This document shows, piece after piece, positions 1-7,244 of a DNA stretch of 64,000 bases. This stretch comes from JAICMB01 sp035295125. GTDB taxonomy: Bacteria; Acidobacteriota; Terriglobia; Bryobacterales; Bryobacteraceae. The translations under genes and the position numbers were made by a program. The stretch covers positions 186,001 through 250,000 of the forward strand of contig DATGJP010000068.1 of the NCBI GenBank assembly GCA_035295125.1. The letters are read 5' to 3'. The notes beneath the pieces were generated by a model. The model saw nothing but the letters and a program-made list of their open reading frames with translations. It was not told where the DNA came from and made no database searches. Every line of letters begins with the position of its first letter. The stretch's first letter is position 1.

Positions 1-308
1 TCGTCGTCAGGACGGTCGCTCTGGTGGATGCGAACTTCCTGTCCCTTGCGTTTCGAAAGGTAAACGAGCTCGGAGGGTATAGCCAGTCCCGAGGACTGCT
101 CCAGGAGCGAGCGAAGTTTGCCGCGGAGCGAACTGCCGGGGATATAGGGCAATCCGAAGGCGTCTTTGACGACGGGGTTGTCAGCGCCGCCGATCTCGAG
201 CGATCCCTTGCCCGCGCCGATATGCAATCCGGTCTGGCATTCCAGATCGCCTTCCAAAATCAGTTTTCCGATGAATCGAAGTTCCGTTTGCGCAGTGTGC
301 GAACTCAT
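1..308 (-). CDS. csm3: Csm3, type III-A CRISPR RAMP backbone subunit (partial, runs off left edge)
   Basis: Reading leftwards from an ATG at 308, 102 codons are visible before the window ends. Csm3 forms the repeated backbone of the Csm complex and cleaves target RNA at 6-nt intervals. The N-terminal RAMP strand (residues 14-22), the glycine-rich stretch GLHIGAGKG (27-35) and the segment GGADNPVVKD (40-49) match Csm3; Asp43 is in the place of the known RNase aspartate. The motif IPGSSLRGKLRSLLE (56-70) is also typical. It begins 18 bases after the csm2 stop, so it is the third gene of a cas10-csm2-csm3 operon. csm4, csm5 and any accessory nuclease would lie to the left and cannot be seen. Confidence 0.93.
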   Translation of the reverse strand, partial: MSSHTAQTELRFIGKLILEGDLECQTGLHIGAGKGSLEIGGADNPVVKDAFGLPYIPGSSLRGKLRSLLEQSSGLAIPSELVYLSKRKGQEVRIHQSDRPDD

Positions 309-326
309 TCCAGTCCTTGTCCAGGG

Positions 327-848
327 TTATTCGTTGTAGGCGATGATGGCTTCGAAAAGATCGCGAAAGCGCTCATAGCCGCGCGCGTCGTTCTTGCGAG
401 TGACTTGTAGTAACAGCTTCTCGAGCGTATCGAGGCTGCGAAGGGAGTGGCGTGCGATGGTATAGGCGAGGCGCGCGCGCAGCATGACGAACTGCTGCTG
501 GCGCTCGCTTTCGGGGGCGCGCACAGCGCGGCGGACTGCATTGTAAAGTCGCCGAAGCTGGCTCTTGGTGCCGGAATCCATGTCGCGCATGCGGCTGACC
601 ACGGCATGGGCCTGGTTGTCGAGGTAGAGCGGATCGGAGATCAGTTTATCGAGATCGATTTCGGGCGGACCGTCGGGACGCCGGTCGCCGCGGTCGCCGC
701 GCCGATCGTCACCACGCCCACCTTCACGCCGATCGCCTTGCGGACGATCGCCGCGATCTCCACGAGGCCCGCCGCCTTCTCTGCCGCCGCCTCCGCCACC
801 GCGTGGCCGATCCTCGCGCTTTTTCTCTTCAGCTTGCTGTTCCGGCAT
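327..848 (-). CDS. csm2: Csm2, type III-A small subunit with an Arg/Gly/Asp-rich N-terminal tail
   Basis: A 173-residue protein. Residues about 65-173 are helical and fit Csm2, the small alpha-helical subunit lining the crRNA-target duplex: SQLRRLYNAVRR (96-107), MLRARLAYTIARH (122-134) and the closing RFRDLFEAIIAYNE (160-173). Its position between cas10 and csm3 supports this. The odd part is residues 11-60: 42 of 50 are Gly, Arg or Asp (18 G, 15 R, 9 D) in RGD/RGG-like blocks, which is not part of ordinary Csm2 (about 120-140 residues). The tail is probably disordered and may contact RNA; that is inference. The gaps to cas10 and csm3 are 16 and 18 bases, so co-transcription is likely. Confidence 0.88.
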   Translation of the reverse strand: MPEQQAEEKKREDRPRGGGGGGREGGGPRGDRGDRPQGDRREGGRGDDRRGDRGDRRPDGPPEIDLDKLISDPLYLDNQAHAVVSRMRDMDSGTKSQLRRLYNAVRRAVRAPESERQQQFVMLRARLAYTIARHSLRSLDTLEKLLLQVTRKNDARGYERFRDLFEAIIAYNE

Positions 849-864
849 GATTCCTCTTTATTGT

Positions 865-2301
865 CTAACTCTTTTTGCTGTTGGAACGCTCGGTGGCGAG
901 TCTCGCCCATTCGAGCGCCACCCGGCCTGAGGGACGCAACTTCAGATTAGCGGGATTCTTGCCCGCCAGGTCCTGGACCAGGCTCGTGCGCGCTTTCTGG
1001 TATTCGCGCGAGCGAGAGGTACCCAGGATGCGGTTCAGACGGCGATGGAACCGCCAGGGGCGTTCCACACGTCCGGGCCGCGGTCCGCTTCCGGTGGTTT
1101 TCTTAGTTTCGCGATAAATCGCGCAAAGATCGCGAATGTATTGCGGCGACGCACCGAATTCGCTGACCATGCGGGTCAGCTCGTCTTTCAGATCGGCAGC
1201 GTCTGAAACCTGCTTCCATTCGAGCGTGCGTCCGAGCAGGTAGAAACAATCTTTGTCGGCGGACTTGGCGATCGCGAGCTTTTCCCCGGCCTTTTCCAGC
1301 ACGGGGCCGATCGGCGCCCGCTTGTCCGGGGCCAGCGCCAAAGCCATTGTGATACTCTTGCCTTCCGCGCCTGGAAAATCCTTGAGTTGTTCTTCCGTAA
1401 AGCGATGGAACAGGCGCTTCAGCTCGCGGCCGAAATTGATGAGCGCATCCCAGGCTCCATAAACCACGAAGTCGTCGCCACCGGAGTACAGCAGCGTTAC
1501 TTTGCGCCAGAACTCCGGCATGGACGAGAGAACTTCGAGCTCGCCCGCGAAGAACTGCTTGTACAGAACGGAGATTTGGACGTGCTCTTCAATGGTCGTG
1601 AGCCGCCGCAAACGCACGCCGAAGTCGTCGACGTCACCACGGAGGATGCCCCACACGGGGCTGCCTTCGGCGCGGACTGCGAGGTTAGCGGTGCTCGCAA
1701 CTGCATGACCATCGTCGGTAAGGGCGGTATGGCGCGCTAGCGGGATACTGTCCGGGCTACTACCGATTTGCCAGGAGTGTTTACCGCCGCTGACTACGAG
1801 CGACGCCGGGTATTCGGGCATCCAACCGACCGTCGCGGCATCGCGTAACGACTCTCCGAGTCCTTTGAAATAACCTTCTTCCGGGGCGGCTGAGCTGAGG
1901 GCGATGGGACCATTCGCGAGCGGCGTACCCTGCTTTCGCATCAATTCTTCATTGAGTCGCCTGCGCACAACGGTCCAATCACCGAGGTTTTCCGTGATCG
2001 CCCAAACCAGGTCGAGCGCTCCGCCACTCAGCCGCAGCATGTCGGTGCGTGCCGCCGCTAAGAATTCCTCCGCCTGGGCGCGGACTTCTCCTGGCAAAAC
2101 GACGAGAAACTGCTCGCCGCCGCTCGATCCGAGCAGCATTTTTGAGAGACCGAGTTCGTCGATCAGCGCTCTGGGCAGGACCTCGCTAAGCAGACTAATC
2201 CACTGAGCACGGCCGGCCAATTCGACTTGGCCTTCTGAGCCGGCCAGCAGAAAACTCTCCGCACCGGTGATCCTCCCCAGAAGCAGGATTTGAACAGACA
2301 T
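865..2301 (-). CDS. cas10: Cas10/Csm1-type subunit lacking HD and zinc-finger domains
   Basis: The signature large subunit of type III CRISPR complexes, which makes cyclic oligoadenylate when target RNA is bound. From the ATG at 2301 it has 478 residues. Palm1 starts at once (residues 3-70, with SGGEQF at 60-65). Palm2 carries GDVDDFG (222-228) and the cyclase motif YSGGDDF (272-278), so Palm2 looks catalytically intact. A helical C-terminal domain follows. The N-terminal HD nuclease of typical Cas10 (about 700-850 residues) is absent, and the only cysteine is Cys352, so the inter-palm zinc finger is lost. The frame stays open 105 codons upstream, but that part overlaps the divergent gene and looks like antisense. 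It heads the csm operon. Confidence 0.9.
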   Translation of the reverse strand: MSVQILLLGRITGAESFLLAGSEGQVELAGRAQWISLLSEVLPRALIDELGLSKMLLGSSGGEQFLVVLPGEVRAQAEEFLAAARTDMLRLSGGALDLVWAITENLGDWTVVRRRLNEELMRKQGTPLANGPIALSSAAPEEGYFKGLGESLRDAATVGWMPEYPASLVVSGGKHSWQIGSSPDSIPLARHTALTDDGHAVASTANLAVRAEGSPVWGILRGDVDDFGVRLRRLTTIEEHVQISVLYKQFFAGELEVLSSMPEFWRKVTLLYSGGDDFVVYGAWDALINFGRELKRLFHRFTEEQLKDFPGAEGKSITMALALAPDKRAPIGPVLEKAGEKLAIAKSADKDCFYLLGRTLEWKQVSDAADLKDELTRMVSEFGASPQYIRDLCAIYRETKKTTGSGPRPGRVERPWRFHRRLNRILGTSRSREYQKARTSLVQDLAGKNPANLKLRPSGRVALEWARLATERSNSKKS

Positions 2302-2340
2302 GAAGCGTAGGGGCGAAAGCTCAGAGTACCATGGGAGGCA

Positions 2341-3726
2341 GTGAAGCTTCAGAGTGCGATCGTAGTCGCATGCCTGGCCGCACTCCTGATCTTTCAGCTC
2401 ATGGTCCCGCCGGTTTTGGGCCTGGCGGACCAGGGCGATTTCGCGCGGGTCGTCGGACGGTTTGGTTACGGACCGCTCGTGTCGAACGAACTCAGCGACC
2501 GCCTTTACTATTTCGTTAATCGCATTTACGTTCCCGACCCGGGTTTTCGATTCCCGAACTGGGAGTTCTTCACTTCTGAGTACTTGAGCACAGCCGCCGC
2601 GGTTGCGCTTGCACATGGAGGACCGCTGGATATTCGCGTTGTCGGCGCGCTGAATCTGGGGGTCTTGTTGGGCGTCGTCTGGTTGTTGGCTTGGGGCGCG
2701 TTTCGATTGCTGAGCCTTTCAGGACGAATCGCGCTGGCGTTCATTACGCTGTTCATTCTTGGCGATACCGCGTACGCGGTTTATCTCAACTCGTTCTACA
2801 CAGAAACGGCGACGCTGTTATACCTCCTGTTGGCGATCGCTATCTGGCTTCACGTGATGGCGGGATCGCGCGGCGTCTGGGTGCTTGCCGCGTTCGGAGC
2901 CGCCGCCATTCTGTTCGTCACTGCAAAACCTCAGAATGCTATTGTCGGCGTGCTGCTCGGGATCGCGTTTGTGTCGCAGGTGAACGGACCGCGTGTGGCG
3001 AGAATTGCCGTGCTCGCAGGGATTATCGCCGCAGCCGTGTGGGTCTACGCGTCGACGCCTCCGATTCTCCGGCTGATCGCGACCTACAACGAAGTGTTCA
3101 TGGGCATCCTGCCGGTCTCGGCCGATCCACACGGGGACTTACGATGGTTCGGGTTGCGTCCGGAGCTGGCCGAATATAGCGGTACCGGCGGATTAGGGGT
3201 GAGAACCGCCATGCATCTTCCCGGTTTTCCGGACGAACTCGGCAGGCGCGTGACACAACCGAAACTCGCGCTTTTCTATCTGACACATCCTGGCAGGGCA
3301 TGGGCGCGGATTCGCGAGGTGCTTCCGGTGTCACTCTCTTTACGGCCGGAGTTTTGCGGGAATTACGAAAAGGCGGTGGTGTTGAAGCGATACGGTGAGC
3401 ACTCGCGCGAGAACGGAAATGGAGCGCTGGCGCGTTCGCACTGCTTTAGCTTGTGGAGTGATTTTCGGGAATGGAGTTCAGGACGGGCCGCCGCTTGGGT
3501 CTTGCTCGGGCTTCTGGTCACCGGTATTTGGAAGATACGTGGGCTTTACGGCGTTGTCGCCCTGTGTGCCGTCGTTTCGTTCTTGATTGCGATTCTCGCC
3601 GATGGTTGGGACAACGTCAAACATCTCTTGCTGTTTAATCTCCTGTTGGATGTCTGCGTCGCTACAGCGATAGTCACAGTCGTAAACCGCCGTGTCAAGG
3701 CTGGAAGGGTATTACACTGCCTCTGA
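2341..3726 (+). CDS. Polytopic membrane protein, possible GT-C-type glycosyltransferase
   Basis: A 461-residue protein with many hydrophobic segments: an N-terminal anchor (about 5-27), several helices between 85 and 240, and more near 380-455. Short charged motifs after the first helix (LADQGDF, then FTSEYLSTA) resemble the acidic first loop of GT-C enzymes that move lipid-linked sugars, but no family signature is certain. A GTG start at 2341 is chosen because GGGAGG lies just upstream and the first helix begins at once. Only 39 bases separate it from the divergent cas10 start, so any promoters must overlap coding DNA. A plain membrane protein of unknown role is equally possible. Confidence 0.6.
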   Translation: MKLQSAIVVACLAALLIFQLMVPPVLGLADQGDFARVVGRFGYGPLVSNELSDRLYYFVNRIYVPDPGFRFPNWEFFTSEYLSTAAAVALAHGGPLDIRVVGALNLGVLLGVVWLLAWGAFRLLSLSGRIALAFITLFILGDTAYAVYLNSFYTETATLLYLLLAIAIWLHVMAGSRGVWVLAAFGAAAILFVTAKPQNAIVGVLLGIAFVSQVNGPRVARIAVLAGIIAAAVWVYASTPPILRLIATYNEVFMGILPVSADPHGDLRWFGLRPELAEYSGTGGLGVRTAMHLPGFPDELGRRVTQPKLALFYLTHPGRAWARIREVLPVSLSLRPEFCGNYEKAVVLKRYGEHSRENGNGALARSHCFSLWSDFREWSSGRAAAWVLLGLLVTGIWKIRGLYGVVALCAVVSFLIAILADGWDNVKHLLLFNLLLDVCVATAIVTVVNRRVKAGRVLHCL

Positions 3727-3753
3727 CTCTAAGCGTCCCGCGACGATTTAGAG

Positions 3754-3830
3754 GATGTGGGTGGAGCAGGCCTGCCTTTGGACTTCACGGAGAAAGGACA
3801 GGCGAAACCGCCTGTCCCACCTGTTTCACA
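3754..3830. repeat. REP/BIME-like element, copy A, with a strong hairpin
   Basis: Contains the left arm GGGTGGAGCAGG near 3759-3770 and an inverted right arm. At 3796-3817 a perfect hairpin has a 9-bp stem (GGACAGGCG) and the loop AAAC. The same core appears at four other places in the window. It lies between convergent genes ending at 3726 and 3826, so the hairpin could also work as a terminator in both directions, although there is no T-run. Confidence 0.75.
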
Positions 3831-4347
3831 GTTCGGAAGCTTGGATGAGCCGCCCTCCGGCGGCGGTGAACTCCGAAAACATGGCACGAGCCTTGGCTTC
3901 GTCGAGGCTCCGGACGGCATTTTCCACGATATTCACTGGCTTACCCGTCTTCAGGAGCCCGAACGCCGCGAATTGGACACAGATCTCGGTAACGACGCCG
4001 TAAACGACGTACCGGTCGGCATTCAGGCGTTCGAGGAGCGGCGTCAAACGCGGGTTGCTGAAGCAATCGAGTTGCTGCTTTTCAAGAATGATCTGCCGCG
4101 CCGGATCGTTTAACAATGTCGCTGGGGGCTTCTGCTGACCAACCGTGCCGACCACGCAATGGTGGCCGTAAATCGCGAATTCCGGATCATCCTCGGAGTG
4201 CGCGCACATGGTGGAGATCACCACGGGAGCCTTACGGTTCAGTTCGGCGATCAACGGCAGGATGCGCTCGGCGCCCGGCACATATAATGCGCCGGTAGGA
4301 TACATGAAGTCGATTTGAGTATCGACATCGAAGAACACCGTCTTCAT
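3826..4347 (-). CDS. pncA: Nicotinamidase-like cysteine hydrolase (isochorismatase superfamily)
   Basis: A 173-residue protein of the isochorismatase-like fold, predicted to turn nicotinamide into nicotinate plus ammonia in NAD salvage. The catalytic triad is visible: Asp9 in FDVDTQIDF, Lys90 in LEKQ and Cys123 in TEICVQ; His and Asp residues around 49-54 could bind the metal. The specific activity is supported by its neighbour: its start overlaps the stop of pncB by four bases, so the two consecutive steps (nicotinamide to nicotinate to nicotinate mononucleotide) are translationally coupled. Without that context the family alone would not separate nicotinamidase from other amide hydrolases. 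Confidence 0.85.
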   Translation of the reverse strand: MKTVFFDVDTQIDFMYPTGALYVPGAERILPLIAELNRKAPVVISTMCAHSEDDPEFAIYGHHCVVGTVGQQKPPATLLNDPARQIILEKQQLDCFSNPRLTPLLERLNADRYVVYGVVTEICVQFAAFGLLKTGKPVNIVENAVRSLDEAKARAMFSEFTAAGGRLIQASEL

Positions 4348-5672
4348 GCGCGGCGCCCCATGGTGGCCGCCTGCACCTCGATTGCCAGCTTCTCTAGTTC
4401 GCGGCTCTGCTCGACGCGGTATTGTTGCTCGCTATCGAAGAGACTTCGCGTCGCGGTGGGCAGCAGTCGAATGCGTTCCGCGGCAGCCTCTCGTGCTTCC
4501 TCTGGGGTTGGCAGCGGCTCGATCAGTTCGCCATTCAGCATGACCGGCTGCAGCAGCGCGAAGGCATCATCTGACCCGCAGCCGTGGCACTCCCAGGAAC
4601 ACGCGAGAATGTCGTGATCGGCGAAGCGGAAAACCTGCTTGGCGCCTGGAATTGTGTGCTTGTCCTCACTGAATTTCGCCGTCTGGCGGCCATTGAGTTC
4701 GACAAGTTTATAAACGACGCCGATATTAGGGGAATCGGTGGATGTCGCAAGATCGGTTCCGACGCCGAACGCGTCGATCGGCGCCTTGGCTGCGGCAAAC
4801 TCCAGGATCTTGTATTCATTGAGGTCGCTGGTGGCCATGATCTTCGCGTCGGGCAGTCCCGCCTCGTCGAGGATTTTACGCACGCCGCGAGAGAGCTCGA
4901 CGATGTTCCCGCTGTCAAGCCGGACACCCCAAAGCGGCCGCCCCAGGGAAGCCGCCAACCGTGCGCCTTGGAGCGTATCGTAGGTGTCGATCAGGTAGAC
5001 AGTTGCGGGGCCCAGAAGCTCCTGCAGCTTTTGATAGGCCTCGCGTTCGGTCGGAAACGACTGGACCCAGGAGTGCGCGGCGGTTCCAAACACCGGGATT
5101 CCGTAGCGATAACCCGACTCGGTGTTGCTGGTTCCAATGCATCCTCCGATGTAGGAGGCGCGTCCTGCGATTACGCCGGCTTCCGGCGAGTGCGCCCGCC
5201 GCGTGCCGAAATCGACTACGCCGCGGCCCCCGGCGACTTCCACAATTCGAGCAGCCTTCGTGGCTATCAGTGACTGAAAGCCAATGGTCGCCAGCAGGTA
5301 CGTTTCGGGAATCTGCGCTTCGAGCAGCGGCGCCCGAATCGTCAGGAAGGGTTCTCCAGCGAATATCGGCGTGCCCTCCGGCATGGCGAACACGTCGCCG
5401 GTAAATCGAAGTGCACGCAGCGCGTCGAAGAAGGCGGGAGATGTCCGGGCGAATTGCGGAAGCTTCTCGAGGTAGCGGACTTCTTCCTCGGTAAAGTGCA
5501 GGTTCAGGAGGTAGTCGACTACCTGCTGCAGGCCGGCTCCGAGCACAAAATTGCGATAACGAGGCAGCTTGCGGAAGAACAGCTCAAACGTAGCAGTCTC
5601 GTTGGCTTTACCGGCTTCGAAATAGCCGGCCGCCATGGTGAGCTGGTAAAGATCCGTCAGTAATCCGGTCAT
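4344..5672 (-). CDS. pncB: Nicotinate phosphoribosyltransferase
   Basis: A 442-residue cytoplasmic enzyme that joins nicotinate and PRPP to give nicotinate mononucleotide, using ATP. The N-terminus LLTDLYQLTMAAGYFEAG is diagnostic, FELFFRKLP follows near residue 30, and RRAHSPEAG and the SNTESGYRYGIPVFGTAAHSW region fit the phosphoribosyl-binding core with its conserved His. Length is normal for the family. The gene begins directly after the stop of the upstream membrane-protein gene (TGA then ATG) and ends overlapping pncA, as part of a four-gene run from 11191 to 3826. Confidence 0.95.
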   Translation of the reverse strand: MTGLLTDLYQLTMAAGYFEAGKANETATFELFFRKLPRYRNFVLGAGLQQVVDYLLNLHFTEEEVRYLEKLPQFARTSPAFFDALRALRFTGDVFAMPEGTPIFAGEPFLTIRAPLLEAQIPETYLLATIGFQSLIATKAARIVEVAGGRGVVDFGTRRAHSPEAGVIAGRASYIGGCIGTSNTESGYRYGIPVFGTAAHSWVQSFPTEREAYQKLQELLGPATVYLIDTYDTLQGARLAASLGRPLWGVRLDSGNIVELSRGVRKILDEAGLPDAKIMATSDLNEYKILEFAAAKAPIDAFGVGTDLATSTDSPNIGVVYKLVELNGRQTAKFSEDKHTIPGAKQVFRFADHDILACSWECHGCGSDDAFALLQPVMLNGELIEPLPTPEEAREAAAERIRLLPTATRSLFDSEQQYRVEQSRELEKLAIEVQAATMGRRA

Positions 5673-7244
5673 TCAGGCTGCATCATACTTTAGCGTAACC
5701 AGGTCACGGATTACTGCCGCACTGAGAAGGACGCACAGTACTACCGAAACCGCCAGTCCGGCATAAAGTAGAGGCGCCGGCACGAGCGCGACCAGGGACA
5801 GATCGTGAGCGCGTACGATAGCGCCGTGCGCATACCAGTTCCACAAGTCGCGCATCCGCATCGGCGACGTTCCCGCGCCTGAATACATTGGGAAGAGCTT
5901 GACGGTCCAGGTGGCGATCAGAATCCAGCTCCAAAGGGCGACCGTCAGGATGGCGAGCGCTGTACCCAACCGTCTCCAGCGGGACATGCCGAGATAGGCC
6001 AACGCCAGGACGGGAACCAGCAGGACCTGCGTATACCAGGGACTGGCGCCGGCAACCTCGCCCTTCGTGTGGGCGAACGCGGCGCAGGTTGCATATCCCA
6101 CGGCGATCGAGAACAGCACAATGGCGGCACCTGTGACCCGCTCAGCCGCCTGAATCGCTTTAAATTGGACGGCCCAAGCCGCGAGCGCCGCGAATAGAAG
6201 CGCAAGAACGATGTTCAGCGTGCTACGGGAGAAGCTTGTGAAAGAGTTGTTCCCGGTCCATAGGGAACTGCGCGCGAGGAAGCCCGTGGTTGCCGGCCAG
6301 TCGATATGCGGGACGGCAGCGAGCGCCTGCCGCATTCCGATCCCGTCGAATTCCTCGTGCGTGCCGCTGATGTTGCCGTAGAGTGCAACATTTCGTGTGT
6401 ACCAGGGTCCAGCGAACGCGAATACAAGTACAAAGGCGGGAAGCAAGGCTTTCATTGAAGCGCGGCGGCGCCAGACCAGTATCGTCGCGACCGACAGAGC
6501 CAGGAACGCGAATGGAAGGAAATAGGCTTTTGTCAGGAGTCCCGCCGCGAGCCAGGCTCCCGCGCGCACTGCGGATTGCCGCTCCGGTTTTTGCATGAAC
6601 TCAGCGAGCGCGGCGAGAAAACAGGCGCTCAAGCCGACCGCAAGCCAATCGTTGGACACATGTGCGGTGGTGGCGTACAGCATCTCAGAGCAAAAGATGG
6701 TAAGCAGGGCCGCGTTGATGAAACGTTCCTGCATGGCGAGGGTCCGGCAAAGTGCGGTAGCGCCGAAATAGACGAGGAGCACTGAGGTGATGGCCGCGAT
6801 CACCCGTAGAATGAGCAGCCGAGCCGTGAGCGGCGTCGCCTGAAGCGGCCAATCAACGAGTGCGAGCGTCACGTAAGCGAGTGGCGGATGATGCGCCTCG
6901 TAGTCGGGCCGGGTGCTGCTGGCGGGTGTCGGGCGAAGATGCGTCAGGTCGATGCGACGCTGCTCCTTCTCGGTTTGCGACAGAGAAAACCAGGCTTCGA
7001 ACGTGGTGGCATTGGGAATCCAGCGCTGAACGACATGGCTCAGCGGCGCGAACTCGAACGACCGGGCGACGTCGTCTGGCACGAGCGTACGCCCCAGGAC
7101 AGGAAAATGGCCGGTCTGCCACAGAGTCTCGACACTTGAATAATGGAACGCCTCATCGAATCCTTCCCAGAGCGGCAGAAGACAACTGAACAGGCACGCG
7201 TTGACGATACCGAAAAGCAGAATCAGGTGGCGGAGGGACCTCAA
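5673..7244 (-). CDS. Multi-pass membrane protein, GT39/DUF2142-like
   Basis: A 523-residue protein with about a dozen hydrophobic segments. The pattern is that of GT-C membrane glycosyltransferases: after the first helix comes EGFDEAFHY (acidic DE plus H), then a soluble loop ending in EAHHPPLAYVTLA before the second helix. In this fold such residues sit at the active site for a lipid-linked sugar donor. Substrate is unknown. Its start overlaps the end of the topoisomerase-RecQ gene by four bases (ATGA), and its stop abuts pncB. There is no evident functional link with either neighbour. Confidence 0.65.
   Translation of the reverse strand: MRSLRHLILLFGIVNACLFSCLLPLWEGFDEAFHYSSVETLWQTGHFPVLGRTLVPDDVARSFEFAPLSHVVQRWIPNATTFEAWFSLSQTEKEQRRIDLTHLRPTPASSTRPDYEAHHPPLAYVTLALVDWPLQATPLTARLLILRVIAAITSVLLVYFGATALCRTLAMQERFINAALLTIFCSEMLYATTAHVSNDWLAVGLSACFLAALAEFMQKPERQSAVRAGAWLAAGLLTKAYFLPFAFLALSVATILVWRRRASMKALLPAFVLVFAFAGPWYTRNVALYGNISGTHEEFDGIGMRQALAAVPHIDWPATTGFLARSSLWTGNNSFTSFSRSTLNIVLALLFAALAAWAVQFKAIQAAERVTGAAIVLFSIAVGYATCAAFAHTKGEVAGASPWYTQVLLVPVLALAYLGMSRWRRLGTALAILTVALWSWILIATWTVKLFPMYSGAGTSPMRMRDLWNWYAHGAIVRAHDLSLVALVPAPLLYAGLAVSVVLCVLLSAAVIRDLVTLKYDAA

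Noticed and set aside
1..2301. A CRISPR array or cas1/cas2/cas6 near the csm genes
   Set aside because: No regularly spaced direct repeats are visible near the operon, and the only cas genes present are the three described; any array lies outside.
2302..2616. Open frame extending cas10 by 105 codons at its N-terminus, possibly a hidden HD domain
   Set aside because: It has no HD motif, overlaps the divergent membrane-protein gene on the other strand, and reads as a low-similarity antisense frame.
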